DNA from: an uncultured Prevotellaceae bacterium
Lineage (GTDB): Bacteria > Bacteroidota > Bacteroidia > Bacteroidales > Bacteroidaceae
NCBI GenBank assembly: GCA_902784565.1
Contig: CACZVE010000020.1
Coordinates: 1 to 37,068 of the forward strand
Length of the DNA: 37,068 nucleotides
Direction: 5' to 3'
Part shown: in pieces, positions 22,864 to 31,346 of the stretch
How the letters are laid out: each line of letters opens with the position of its first letter
Numbering within the stretch: position 1 is the first letter of the stretch
The notes under the pieces: model-generated
What the model was told of the DNA's origin: nothing
Seen by the model: the letters and a program-made list of their open reading frames with translations, nothing else
Database searches by the model: none
Made by a program: the position numbers and the translations under genes

Positions 22864-23406
22864 ATGACAGATGACAATCATATCCTCCCGGCGATCAGGG
22901 AGAATGCGGAAAAGGGATTCCGGCTGTTGATGGCGGAATACAGAGAGCCCGTCTATTGGCACATCCGCCGACTGGTGGTCAGTCATGCTGATGCACAGGA
23001 TGCCACACAGGAAGCATTCATCAGAATATTCCGCTGCATCGACCAGTATAGCGGCGAAGGCACCTTCAGGGCCTGGATCTTCCGCATCGCCACCAACGAG
23101 GCCCTGCGCCTACTGGGACGGAATCAGGGGAAGACCACGCTGTCGCTTGACGACACGGTTACTGCCACCCTCACGATGAAGGCCGACGATTACTTCGACT
23201 ATAGCGACGTAGAGGCTGTCAGACTACAGAAGGCCATTACGGCCCTACCCGCCAAACAACAACTGGCCTTCAACCTGCGCTACTACGACGACCTGTCATA
23301 CCGCGAGATTGCTGCCATCACGGACTCCACGGAGGCTACTGTCAAGGCGAACTACCACTTTGCCAAAGAGAAGATTATCAAGTTTATGAACTCAAACGAG
23401 ATATAA
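22864..23406 (+). CDS. ECF-type RNA polymerase sigma factor
   Basis: Group 4 sigma factor of 180 residues. Region 2 is at about residues 18-85 (FRLLMAEYREPVYWHIRRLV, then DAQDATQEAFIRIFRCI and GTFRAWIFRIATNEALRLL), and region 4 at about 125-175 (LPAKQQLAFNLRYYDDLSY, REIAAITDSTEATVKANYHFA), a helix-turn-helix for the -35 element. Region 3 is absent, as expected. The ATG at 22864 is chosen; the GTG just before it is possible. The anti-sigma-like gene begins 2 bases after the stop and a Spy/CpxP-like gene overlaps that, a common Bacteroidetes three-gene envelope module. Divergent placement next to the GH43 operon does not by itself mean that it controls it. Confidence 0.92.
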   Translation: MTDDNHILPAIRENAEKGFRLLMAEYREPVYWHIRRLVVSHADAQDATQEAFIRIFRCIDQYSGEGTFRAWIFRIATNEALRLLGRNQGKTTLSLDDTVTATLTMKADDYFDYSDVEAVRLQKAITALPAKQQLAFNLRYYDDLSYREIAAITDSTEATVKANYHFAKEKIIKFMNSNEI

Positions 23407-23408
23407 TT

Positions 23409-23801
23409 ATGGAACAGAATTATGATTTCAACCGCATCGGCAAACAGATGCCCTACACCGTACCCGACGGCTTCTTCGACCAGTTGGAGGAGAACGTCAT
23501 GAAAAAGTGGAAAGAGGAAGGTGGAAAAAGGAAAGAGGATACCTCCTCATCCCGAAAGGCCCGGATTATTCGTATGGCTTTCCGAACGCTGCTGGCCGCT
23601 GCCGCCTGTCTCGCCCTGTTCCTCATCGTCAGGAAAGCCCTGCCACAAGGCAATGATGCCGTCACCGACGACTTCACCAGTGTGGAACTGGCATTCAACA
23701 ACCTCAGCACGGAAGACCAGGACTACCTGTTGGAGGTTTATCAGGAAGAACAATTCTTAAACAACGATTTAAATGACCAAAACAATGAAGAAAGTATTTA
23801 G
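23409..23801 (+). CDS. Putative membrane anti-sigma factor
   Basis: Small protein of 130 residues with one membrane helix at about residues 59-74 (LLAAAACLALFLIV) between a cytoplasmic N-terminus (IGKQMPYTVPDGFFDQLEENV) and an acidic C-terminus (FNNLSTEDQDYLLEVYQEE). Its place between an ECF sigma gene and a periplasmic Spy-like gene suggests it holds the sigma factor at the membrane. I see no zinc-binding HxxxCxxC motif, so it is not a ZAS-type anti-sigma factor. A Lys/Glu/Gly-rich stretch (KKWKEEGGKRKED) before the helix comes from a purine-rich imperfect DNA repeat at about 23507-23538. The function is inferred from context and topology. Confidence 0.75.
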   Translation: MEQNYDFNRIGKQMPYTVPDGFFDQLEENVMKKWKEEGGKRKEDTSSSRKARIIRMAFRTLLAAAACLALFLIVRKALPQGNDAVTDDFTSVELAFNNLSTEDQDYLLEVYQEEQFLNNDLNDQNNEESI

Positions 23802-24387
23802 AATCCTGCTGACAACCGTCATGATGGTTGCATTCAGCACCGCCGTATCGGCACAGGACAACAACGCTGCACAGCAGCACAGTAAGAAACAACGCATGAG
23901 TCGTGAACAGATGGCAGAGATGCAGGCCAAGCACATCTCCCGTCAACTGGCCCTCGACGATGCCACCAGCCAGAAGTTCGTAGAGACCTTCAGTGCCTAT
24001 CAGAAAGAGGTGTGGGCCCTCCGTCCGCAGGGAAAGGGAAAGCATCAGAAGAAGTCGGAGATGACAGATGCCGAAGTGGAGAAATCCATTCAGGATCAGT
24101 TCGACCACAGTCAGAAGATCCTCACCCTACGACAGGACTACTACAAGAAGTACAGTAAGTTCCTCACCCCAAAACAGATCCAACGGGTCTACGAACTGGA
24201 GAAGCAGTCGATGAACCGTCTGTCGAAACGTGGCAAGGGCAATGCCGCTGGCAGAGGCAACGCCCCGGGCAGACCGAAGGGAGGTCCGAATGCAGGCAAA
24301 CCTGGCGGTCCCGGCAAGGGTAAGCACGATGGCAAGTTCCAGCACCGCCAACCCAAGACCCAAAAGGCCCCAGAGACTAACAAGTAA
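23785..24387 (+). CDS. Spy/CpxP-like periplasmic protein
   Basis: Secreted helical protein of 200 residues, with signal peptide MKKVFRILLTTVMMVAFSTA and cleavage after SAQ. The core at about residues 40-140 is rich in Lys, Gln and Glu with the pattern QLALDDATSQKF and FLTPKQIQRVYELEKQ, like the LTxxQ segments of Spy/CpxP-family proteins, which buffer misfolded envelope proteins. The tail (GRGNAPGRPKGGPNAGKPGG) is basic, Gly- and Pro-rich. The reading frame overlaps the end of the anti-sigma-like gene; an ATG at 23773 is an alternative start with a longer overlap. It is probably an effector or stress sensor of the sigma module. The family call rests on pattern, not on close similarity. Confidence 0.75.
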   Translation: MKKVFRILLTTVMMVAFSTAVSAQDNNAAQQHSKKQRMSREQMAEMQAKHISRQLALDDATSQKFVETFSAYQKEVWALRPQGKGKHQKKSEMTDAEVEKSIQDQFDHSQKILTLRQDYYKKYSKFLTPKQIQRVYELEKQSMNRLSKRGKGNAAGRGNAPGRPKGGPNAGKPGGPGKGKHDGKFQHRQPKTQKAPETNK

Positions 24388-24396
24388 ACACCCTAC

Positions 24397-25587
24397 TTAC
24401 CACTGAGGAATACCAAAATAGTCGCAGAACCATTCCTTGGTGTGGTTGATAAAAGTTAGCGACGCGAAAGTGTGGGAATCTTCGAACAGGATACCGTATT
24501 TCCCTTTGTCCAGTTCAATGTTTTCCACACCTTCTTTTGTCAGGAAGTCATAGAGCAAGGTGGTATTCTCGTACGGCACAGTGTCGTCGACAAGACTATG
24601 AAAAAGCAGGATGTTTTCATCTTGACGGGGTGTCCATCCCTTGCATAGGTTATCGGCTTCAAACACCTTAATCAGTCGTTGTGAGGCACTGCTTTCCATA
24701 TCCAATAGTGCCGGAGCCAGACAGTCTGTAAGTTTCACTTCCTCCCCAATCATCTCGTCAATCTCCTGACGTCCATACTGCTTACTCAGGAACCAGTCGA
24801 CCACATGATTCAGTACCGGTTCACGGAACATCTCCGGATAGGTCAATCCCAGTCCGGCAAACTCATTGTAGGCCAACAACACACTGACGGCATTACTTGA
24901 CCTGCCCGCTGCATCTTGTGCGATGAGTTGACGGTAGGTCTCCGTGAGATCGTAGGGTCCTGCACCGGCAATGGTACGGATGAAATGGATATCGAGATTA
25001 TTTTCACTGATATGACGCAATACACCGATGGCCGTCTGTGCTCCCTGCGAATAACCGATATTGATGAGGGCATCGCCATAGTTGTAGCCTGCCTGCGTCA
25101 GCAACTGTCGGGCGGCAAGGAGGGCATCGACACTGGCCTGCGCATTCTGACGAGCCATGCAGTAGGTCTGCGACTGGTTGGCCGTAGAACCGAAACCGTA
25201 ACCGTCTGGCGATACCACGATGAAACCACTGCCCCGCATCTTGTCTTGCATGTCGAGTTTTCCCTTCGACGGACAGTCGTCAGCCTTGAAGATGCTATAA
25301 TGGTTATAGAGCACCAGTCCGAGGGCATTGTCCTTCGTCACCTCCGGTCCCATGGAGATGGTACCCGACAGCATGACGGGATTGCCGTAGGGGTCGGTAG
25401 AGGGATAGAGGAAATTATAGTTGGTGAGGGCAATGTATTGGGGATAGTAGACAGTACCGATGATATACGCTCCCGTCACTGGTGGGTTGACAGGCGTAAC
25501 GGGGTTGTCCTCCTTATTACATGAGGAAAACAAGATGATGGTGCAGCCCAACAACACTGCACAGAAACGGTTGACGATGGGATTCAT
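24397..25587 (-). CDS. Alpha/beta-hydrolase lipoprotein (secretory-lipase/esterase-like)
   Basis: Lipoprotein of 396 residues: hydrophobic signal then LFSSC with Cys23, followed by NKEDNP, acidic residues that suggest export to the cell surface. The hydrolase fold has GYSQGAQTA with nucleophile Ser180, FHSLVDDTVPYEN with the likely Asp, and DSHTFASLTF with the likely His. The spacing resembles secretory-lipase and esterase families. Target unknown; as last gene of the GH31 - GH97-esterase unit, 11 bases after its neighbour, it may remove acyl groups from the same glycan. The gene ends only 9 bases from the convergent Spy-like gene, and no terminator is visible between them. Confidence 0.8.
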   Translation of the reverse strand: MNPIVNRFCAVLLGCTIILFSSCNKEDNPVTPVNPPVTGAYIIGTVYYPQYIALTNYNFLYPSTDPYGNPVMLSGTISMGPEVTKDNALGLVLYNHYSIFKADDCPSKGKLDMQDKMRGSGFIVVSPDGYGFGSTANQSQTYCMARQNAQASVDALLAARQLLTQAGYNYGDALINIGYSQGAQTAIGVLRHISENNLDIHFIRTIAGAGPYDLTETYRQLIAQDAAGRSSNAVSVLLAYNEFAGLGLTYPEMFREPVLNHVVDWFLSKQYGRQEIDEMIGEEVKLTDCLAPALLDMESSASQRLIKVFEADNLCKGWTPRQDENILLFHSLVDDTVPYENTTLLYDFLTKEGVENIELDKGKYGILFEDSHTFASLTFINHTKEWFCDYFGIPQW

Positions 25588-25598
25588 ATCTGTTCTGT

Positions 25599-28500
25599 TT
25601 ACTTTCTCTGACGTTCTGTCTCTTCGCGCTTGGCCTTGTAGAAACGATCCACGAAGTCGATCTTCTCGCGGTTGGGGCGCATGATAAGCGAAGCACCGTT
25701 ACTAAACTGCATCGTGGTGGGTTTCGCATCATCGAACGAGGGCCAGTAAGGCAGACCTGCACCGTTGGGATTCCCCGTCTTGGCGAAGTTCACCCAGTAC
25801 TGTTGGATCATCTCTGCCACAGCTGACTCCGCAGGATATTTGTCGGGTTGCATCAGGAACTCCCCGTTCAGATAGAGGATATCATCCGCATGGGCCACCC
25901 CTATACGACGCTTATCCTGAGAGAAACTACGTGTAGAGGGCTGGGCGAGGAAGGCAGCGTAGGCAGGACTCTTACCTGTCTTGTTCTGCAGACTCACCCA
26001 AGCGTAAGAAGGCCAGGCAAAACCCATATCACGGAAGGCGTCGCCAAAACCGTGCCAGGCCTCATCGTCGGTATTTCCGGGATAGACCTTCAGGGCCTCG
26101 TCAGCAAAGTCACCGAAGATCTGACGTACCTGTTTCTGGTAGTCGTCAGTCTTGATATTCCCCGGTGAGAAGAGAGCCCCCTCGTCACTGTTGGTCATCA
26201 CAATGACAGGTACATCATTATACTCCCCTCTCTCATAGAGACGGTACTGGTCGTCGGTAATCACATAACCATCCACACAAGGCCAGAAACCCGCAAAGCC
26301 CACATTCCCATCGCAGAGCGACATGGCATCCATCTGACGCAGTTCCTTGAGGGACTTTTTCTTCAGATGCTTCTGGAAGGCGAGACCCTGTTGTTCAGCA
26401 CCTTTTTGTGAGGCATCCAGACCCAACGAACGGGGCTGGTCACTCCACGGGGCAAACGAGCCTCCGCTCTGACTGATAGCCGCACGGAAGAGACCCTTTG
26501 TCAAGGGTGAGCCACAAAGCAGACTACAACTGATGGCACCGGCACTCTCACCGAAGATGGTCACCTTCGAGGGGTCACCGCCAAAGTTGGCGATGTTACG
26601 CTGCACCCACTGGAGCGCATAGATCTGGTCGAGCAGGCCGTAGTTACCGGAATGGCCTTGGGGATCCTCCTTCGACAATTCGGGATGTGCCATAAATCCT
26701 AAGGCTCCCGTCCGGTATTCCACACTGACGATGACCACACCCCGTAAGGCGAGGTATTTCCACAGGTCACCACCATAGTGCTCTGTCTGGAAACCGCCTC
26801 CGTGAATCCACACCATCACCGGCAGACGGTCGGCTGTGGAGGTGGCTGGGGTTGCGATACCTAAGTAAAGACAGTCCTCACTCATCATATCTGCCGTACG
26901 ACCCTGACGGGTTGGCTGTGGTGGCCAGGGGCCGAACTTGTCGCATTTGAGTACACCCTCCCACGCCTTAGCGGGCTGCGGGGCACGCCAACGCAGGTTT
27001 CCTACTGGCGGAGCGGCGTAGGGGATGGCCTTATAGACAGCCAACGAGCCATCGGCAACACCTTCCAGTTCACCTGTCTCGACACAGGTACGGAGCAGGG
27101 GTTGCGGCTGTGCAGGAGATATCTTCAGGATGAAGCCGCCACGGGGTTGACAGGTCATCTGCGAGGGAAGACGATTCGACGTGGACAGATCCCAGCCGCC
27201 ACCGACGGGGTCGGCAAAGGTTTCCACCCGCCAGTCCTCATTGCCGAGGAAAGAGAGGTCGAACTTCAATGTCTGTACCTCGTCGCGTCCGTTGATGCCA
27301 GCCACATACCAGGTATTCCCACTGTGACGGGCCATGACGGCACGTTCTCCGGGATAGCCGTCGAGCAGACGGGTCTCATCCCACACATTCGGCAGGGTGG
27401 AAAGGAACTGCTGTACCTCCTGCGGCTGTGCCAGGAAACTCTCCGGTCTGTCGGCGAGATGCTGCAAGCCACTCTCGAAGAGTACCGTCAGAGCGAGTTC
27501 ATGGGCATTCGACGTGATATGCGGATGCTGGGAGTCGCTGAAGGCACAGGGGGTATAGTCCATCGGCCCGATGACATTACGGGTAAAGGGCAGGGTGGCA
27601 TTGTGAGATGCCGCCTGCTTGGTGAATGTCGGTACATTATTATACCACTCGGCTCCATAGACCCCCTCGGTGGAGAGCAGGTTCGGATAGGTACGCTGCC
27701 AACCACGCGGAATGGTGGCACCGTGGAAGTTCACCAACAGATGATGCCGGGCGGCACACTCCATCAGTTCGATACAGTAGTCCATATTCATCTGGTTGTC
27801 GCCAGAGAAGAAGTCAATCTTCACACCGGCCACCCCAATCTGTTCGCACCAGGCAAACTCCTTCTCGCGATCCTCTGGCTTGTTCAGACGGTATTTAGGT
27901 GTAGGCGCACCATCCACCCAACCCACAGAAGAGTTGTACCAGATCATCGGTTGAATGCCCTGCGACTTGGCATAGTTGACAGCATCCTCAACGGTCTTGC
28001 CATCCTTCATCGTATCCCACTCCGCATCGATCAACACATAAGGGAGATGGAGGGCAACTGCCAAATCCACATATTTCTTGATGATATTATAGTCGTTGCT
28101 GCCATGGTTATAGGCCCAGTAGACCCACGACACCACCCCCGGACGGATCCAACTGGTATCCTCGAGTTTGCAGGGTTCAGAGACATCGGTGATAAGGGTG
28201 GAAGCCACCACATCAGCCAGACTTCCGATGATGGCCACCCGCCACGGACTATGCCACTCACCCGACACCTTCACCTCATTCTGGTCGGGGGTCACACGGT
28301 AGAGTTCCCCATCGCTATAGAGGCACGAGGCACTCTGACGGCGCTCGATATTCGCCTCGGAGAGCAGGGCAAACACCCCGTCAGCAGGCTCGATGAGGGC
28401 AGGATACCCCCAACGGATGTTCCAGCCATCGGCTGACTTGAATGTTCCGCTAAAGGAGCGTACAGGCTGTGTCTTATAGGAGGTCGTCAGGGGGAAGAAG

Positions 28501-28949
28501 CCCTCGTAGGCATCGGTCCACTGTTGTATCCAGCGCTTCGTACCTTCTGGAATACGGTAGGTGGTCTGTTCCCTTGGGAGGGAGGCATCCTTCAATCCTG
28601 ATAGTTCGTAACGGAAGGCGAGTCCGTCGTTATAGAGGCGCACCACCAAGCGTACATTCTTCCCCAAAGATGCCTGATAGACATTCGCCTCATTGGTACA
28701 GTGCAGCCGTTTGCCGGCCAGCATCTGATAGTCGGGTTTCACCGTACCAGTCCCCTTCAGTTTCGGTACCGCCTGACTACCTTCATAGCCCACGGCAGGG
28801 ATGTCGAGCACCTGTTGGTTATCATAACTGACCACAAGCCCACTACCCTTCGTTTCTACCGTCAACTTCCCGTTCGGTGAGGCCACACGCTGTGCCGCTG
28901 CCGCCATCACCAACCCTATCAGGGCGATGCTTAAAAGAATTCTTTTCAT
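25599..28949 (-). CDS. GH97 glycosidase fused to type-B carboxylesterase
   Basis: Two-enzyme protein of 1116 residues with a signal peptide ending AAAQ. Residues about 20-640 are GH97: N-terminal sandwich (VASPNGKLTVETKGSG), barrel with GVKIDFFSGDNQ (Asp379, retaining-type nucleophile), ATIPRGWQRTYPNLLSTEGV and NVIGPMDYTPCAFS. After a short join (SPAQPQPLLRT), residues about 655-1110 are a type-B carboxylesterase: YKAIPYAAPPVGNLRW, EDCLYLGI, WIHGGGFQTE, FGESAGA (Ser802) and GVAHADDI (His1020). Both catalytic sets look intact. It would remove an alpha-linked sugar and an acyl group from the same substrate. It starts 6 bases after the GH31 stop. I do not recall this fusion as a standard characterised architecture. 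Confidence 0.9.
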   Translation of the reverse strand: MKRILLSIALIGLVMAAAAQRVASPNGKLTVETKGSGLVVSYDNQQVLDIPAVGYEGSQAVPKLKGTGTVKPDYQMLAGKRLHCTNEANVYQASLGKNVRLVVRLYNDGLAFRYELSGLKDASLPREQTTYRIPEGTKRWIQQWTDAYEGFFPLTTSYKTQPVRSFSGTFKSADGWNIRWGYPALIEPADGVFALLSEANIERRQSASCLYSDGELYRVTPDQNEVKVSGEWHSPWRVAIIGSLADVVASTLITDVSEPCKLEDTSWIRPGVVSWVYWAYNHGSNDYNIIKKYVDLAVALHLPYVLIDAEWDTMKDGKTVEDAVNYAKSQGIQPMIWYNSSVGWVDGAPTPKYRLNKPEDREKEFAWCEQIGVAGVKIDFFSGDNQMNMDYCIELMECAARHHLLVNFHGATIPRGWQRTYPNLLSTEGVYGAEWYNNVPTFTKQAASHNATLPFTRNVIGPMDYTPCAFSDSQHPHITSNAHELALTVLFESGLQHLADRPESFLAQPQEVQQFLSTLPNVWDETRLLDGYPGERAVMARHSGNTWYVAGINGRDEVQTLKFDLSFLGNEDWRVETFADPVGGGWDLSTSNRLPSQMTCQPRGGFILKISPAQPQPLLRTCVETGELEGVADGSLAVYKAIPYAAPPVGNLRWRAPQPAKAWEGVLKCDKFGPWPPQPTRQGRTADMMSEDCLYLGIATPATSTADRLPVMVWIHGGGFQTEHYGGDLWKYLALRGVVIVSVEYRTGALGFMAHPELSKEDPQGHSGNYGLLDQIYALQWVQRNIANFGGDPSKVTIFGESAGAISCSLLCGSPLTKGLFRAAISQSGGSFAPWSDQPRSLGLDASQKGAEQQGLAFQKHLKKKSLKELRQMDAMSLCDGNVGFAGFWPCVDGYVITDDQYRLYERGEYNDVPVIVMTNSDEGALFSPGNIKTDDYQKQVRQIFGDFADEALKVYPGNTDDEAWHGFGDAFRDMGFAWPSYAWVSLQNKTGKSPAYAAFLAQPSTRSFSQDKRRIGVAHADDILYLNGEFLMQPDKYPAESAVAEMIQQYWVNFAKTGNPNGAGLPYWPSFDDAKPTTMQFSNGASLIMRPNREKIDFVDRFYKAKREETERQRK

Positions 28950-28955
28950 CTATAC

Positions 28956-31151
28956 TTACTTTTTTAAACTTTCCGTCAGTTCTTTTTTGTGAGAGACTCG
29001 TGCGAAGACAGGGATAAACTCCTTGTGCACCTTTGTGGTGACGGTCTGTCCGCCCTCGAAATGCTCAGCCGTATGGATTTCTTCCCATCCGCCCTCAGAC
29101 TTGGGGAGATAGGTCTTCCACTCCGTGACACCTGGTTCTGTAATCGGACTGACAAGCAATGAGGGACCGAACATATACTCGTATTTCTGCCTCAGGGCCT
29201 GAGGGTCGTCGGCGAAATCAAACACCAACGGGCGCATCAGGGTATAGCCTTCTTTCGACACACGTTCGGCACAAGCCTTGATATAGGGTTGCAAGGTCTC
29301 ACGCTCCTGCAGACTCACCTTAAACAATCGCTGGGCCTCCTCACCGTAATTCCAAGGCTCCGTATTGCTCATATAACCATGCACACGCATCAGAGGCAGA
29401 TAGACACTGGTCTGTATCCAACGGAGCATCCGTTCGATATAGTCCTGATTGTTGTACTGGTCTCCGGGACGGAAGAACCCACCTGCGTCGTAAGTCCACC
29501 AGGGGATACCTGCGGCCTGCATGCCGAGACCCGCCGTGATCTGCCTGCGGAACGCTTCCCAGTCGTTGCCCACATCACCGCTCCACAGAGCAGAACCATA
29601 ACGCTGGATGCCCGGGAAACCGCAACGGGTGAGGATCATCGGTTCCTTGCCTGCCTTCATCAGACCTTCATAGACCGTCTTGTTCACCAGCAACGGATAG
29701 ACGTTACGCACCAGTTCGCCCGCCCAGCGCCCATTATTCACACGCCGTCCTACTAGGTCGTCATTCTCAGGCTCCGTAGCATCCTGCCACCAGGCATCAA
29801 TACCGAGGGGAACCAGTCGCTGGTTGAAGTGCTTCCAATAGGCGGCAGCCGCCTCCGGGTTGAAGAAGTCAATCCAGTCGGTACCGGGGATATAATAGTT
29901 GCCGGCTACCATCTGCCGACCCACCTCTGAGTTCTTGTCAATCTTCGACCAGACACTCACCATCAGTCGGATGTCCATCTGGTGCAGACTGTCTGTCAGA
30001 GCCTTGGGGTCGGGATAGTACTGCTCGTCAAATTGCATCGAGTTCCAGCCATACTTGCCCCAGTACTGCCAGTCCTGGACAATCACGCTAATAGGCATCT
30101 CTTCCTTGCGGAAGCGCTTGGCTGTCTGCAAGATCTCGTCAGAGGAATGGAAGCGTTCGCGACAATGGATATAGCCCAGTGCCCATGTCGGCATGGGAGG
30201 GCACTCGCCTGTCAGGTAGCGATAGGAGGCAATGATCTCGTCGGGAGTGCCGACAAACACGGTATAGTCGACGGCATTGGCAATCGGTGAACGGAACACC
30301 GTCTCGTTGTTCACTTTCTTATAATAGACTACGGGTTTGTCGCCTCGTGAAAGTTCTGCCGTCAACTGATGCTTTCCTGCCGTCAGATGCACGATGGCCG
30401 AAGCCGTAGGCGGCAACCACGTATTCTGTATCTCAATGACAGTCTTCCCGTCAATGAGGAGATTGTGTCGGCGTGCCATTTTCTGGCCTACGTCGAGCAA
30501 CAGCGCATAGTCGCCAGCCTCTGCCACGTCGATAGTGGCTTCATAGAGGTTACGCTGGCGCACCTCCCGACGATTACCCTCTGTCGTGGTGACATTCACC
30601 ACCTCACTGGCACCTTGTCCCTCTCGCCGTTCCAGCGTGACGCTGAGGTCGCAAGGGTTGAACTCCGTCAGACCGTAGTTGTTCCAAAGGATGCCATAAC
30701 CTTTGTTCGACAAGAGCATCGGAATGGATATCTGAGTATTCACCTGTGTGAGCCGCCGAGAAAGGCCTCTTACATTGCTATAGCCATCCTGAAACTGTCC
30801 CAGTCCATATAGGAATTCATCCTCGGGAGAGACAAAAGCCAGTTTAGCCTCACCAGCCTGTAACTGATGACGGAGAGCCGTAAACACCACCCGTCCCTGC
30901 TTATTCTTGACGGTCAGCCGTTGCTGCCGTGCATCCACATTGACGGATATGGCATTACTCTCCACCTCATTGTGTTTCACATAGAGCCAGTCAGGGAGCG
31001 TGTCAACCAACGTTCCTTCAAAATACTGGATACGCACGGCGTTCTTCGCCACCGTCGTCACCTTCACTTGACCCTTCCCAAACTTCACCGTCTTTGCCTG
31101 TGCCGTCAGACAAAGCAACAGGGTCAACAATAGTAAAAAAGTCTTTCTCAT
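28956..31151 (-). CDS. GH31 alpha-glycosidase with inserted PA14-like domain (alpha-xylosidase-like)
   Basis: Family 31 enzyme of 731 residues, signal peptide ending AQAK. Motifs: VIVQDWQYWGKYGWNSMQFD, DAWWQDATEPEN with nucleophile Asp457, ALWSGDVGNDWE with likely acid/base Asp526, and MRVHGYMSNTEPW. About residues 203-285 hold an inserted beta-rich segment (NLYEATIDVAEAGDYALLL, GKTVIEIQNTWLPPTASA) like the PA14 insert in some alpha-xylosidases. It heads a three-gene operon. It belongs to a different GH31 branch from the gene at 4417, because the RxHG block differs (GYMSNTEPW against GADAPREIW), so the two likely act on different side chains. No heptamer repeats occur in this copy. Confidence 0.88.
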   Translation of the reverse strand: MRKTFLLLLTLLLCLTAQAKTVKFGKGQVKVTTVAKNAVRIQYFEGTLVDTLPDWLYVKHNEVESNAISVNVDARQQRLTVKNKQGRVVFTALRHQLQAGEAKLAFVSPEDEFLYGLGQFQDGYSNVRGLSRRLTQVNTQISIPMLLSNKGYGILWNNYGLTEFNPCDLSVTLERREGQGASEVVNVTTTEGNRREVRQRNLYEATIDVAEAGDYALLLDVGQKMARRHNLLIDGKTVIEIQNTWLPPTASAIVHLTAGKHQLTAELSRGDKPVVYYKKVNNETVFRSPIANAVDYTVFVGTPDEIIASYRYLTGECPPMPTWALGYIHCRERFHSSDEILQTAKRFRKEEMPISVIVQDWQYWGKYGWNSMQFDEQYYPDPKALTDSLHQMDIRLMVSVWSKIDKNSEVGRQMVAGNYYIPGTDWIDFFNPEAAAAYWKHFNQRLVPLGIDAWWQDATEPENDDLVGRRVNNGRWAGELVRNVYPLLVNKTVYEGLMKAGKEPMILTRCGFPGIQRYGSALWSGDVGNDWEAFRRQITAGLGMQAAGIPWWTYDAGGFFRPGDQYNNQDYIERMLRWIQTSVYLPLMRVHGYMSNTEPWNYGEEAQRLFKVSLQERETLQPYIKACAERVSKEGYTLMRPLVFDFADDPQALRQKYEYMFGPSLLVSPITEPGVTEWKTYLPKSEGGWEEIHTAEHFEGGQTVTTKVHKEFIPVFARVSHKKELTESLKK

Positions 31152-31177
31152 ACCAATAATTGTTGTTTAATAGGTTG

Positions 31178-31185
31178 CAAAGGTA
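31178..31185 (-). promoter_or_regulatory. -7 promoter element for the GH31 - GH97-esterase operon
   Basis: The minus strand reads TACCTTTG (TAnnTTTG), 26 bases before the GH31 start. A TTTG at 31215-31212 is 26 bases further upstream, longer than the usual spacing of about 20. Confidence 0.6.
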
Positions 31186-31314
31186 CAAAAGAATTTGCAG
31201 AAAAAACCCTCCAAATGTATCAAGAATTATTCAAAATGTAACACCCTTAACATTCACGTGTATTTTCTACACATAATTTATACATTAATTATTTTAGACA
31301 TACCTTTTTTTTAG

Positions 31315-31322
31315 TACCTTTG
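31315..31322 (+). promoter_or_regulatory. -7 promoter element for the CotH gene
   Basis: TACCTTTG followed by CGG, 24 bases before the ATG at 31347. The element overlaps the TTG at 31320, so that codon cannot be the translation start. The gap 31152-31346 is AT-rich and divergent. Confidence 0.6.
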
Positions 31323-31346
31323 CGGCCAAATTTTATTAAAAGTATT

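Noticed and set aside
27102-28436. Long plus-strand open frame (444 codons) opposite the GH97-esterase gene
   Set aside because: It is antisense to an intact, motif-confirmed gene, and its translation has no domain or signal peptide; high GC at third positions explains it.
31320-31346. TTG start for the CotH gene at 31320
   Set aside because: The codon lies inside the TACCTTTG -7 element, upstream of any transcript start.
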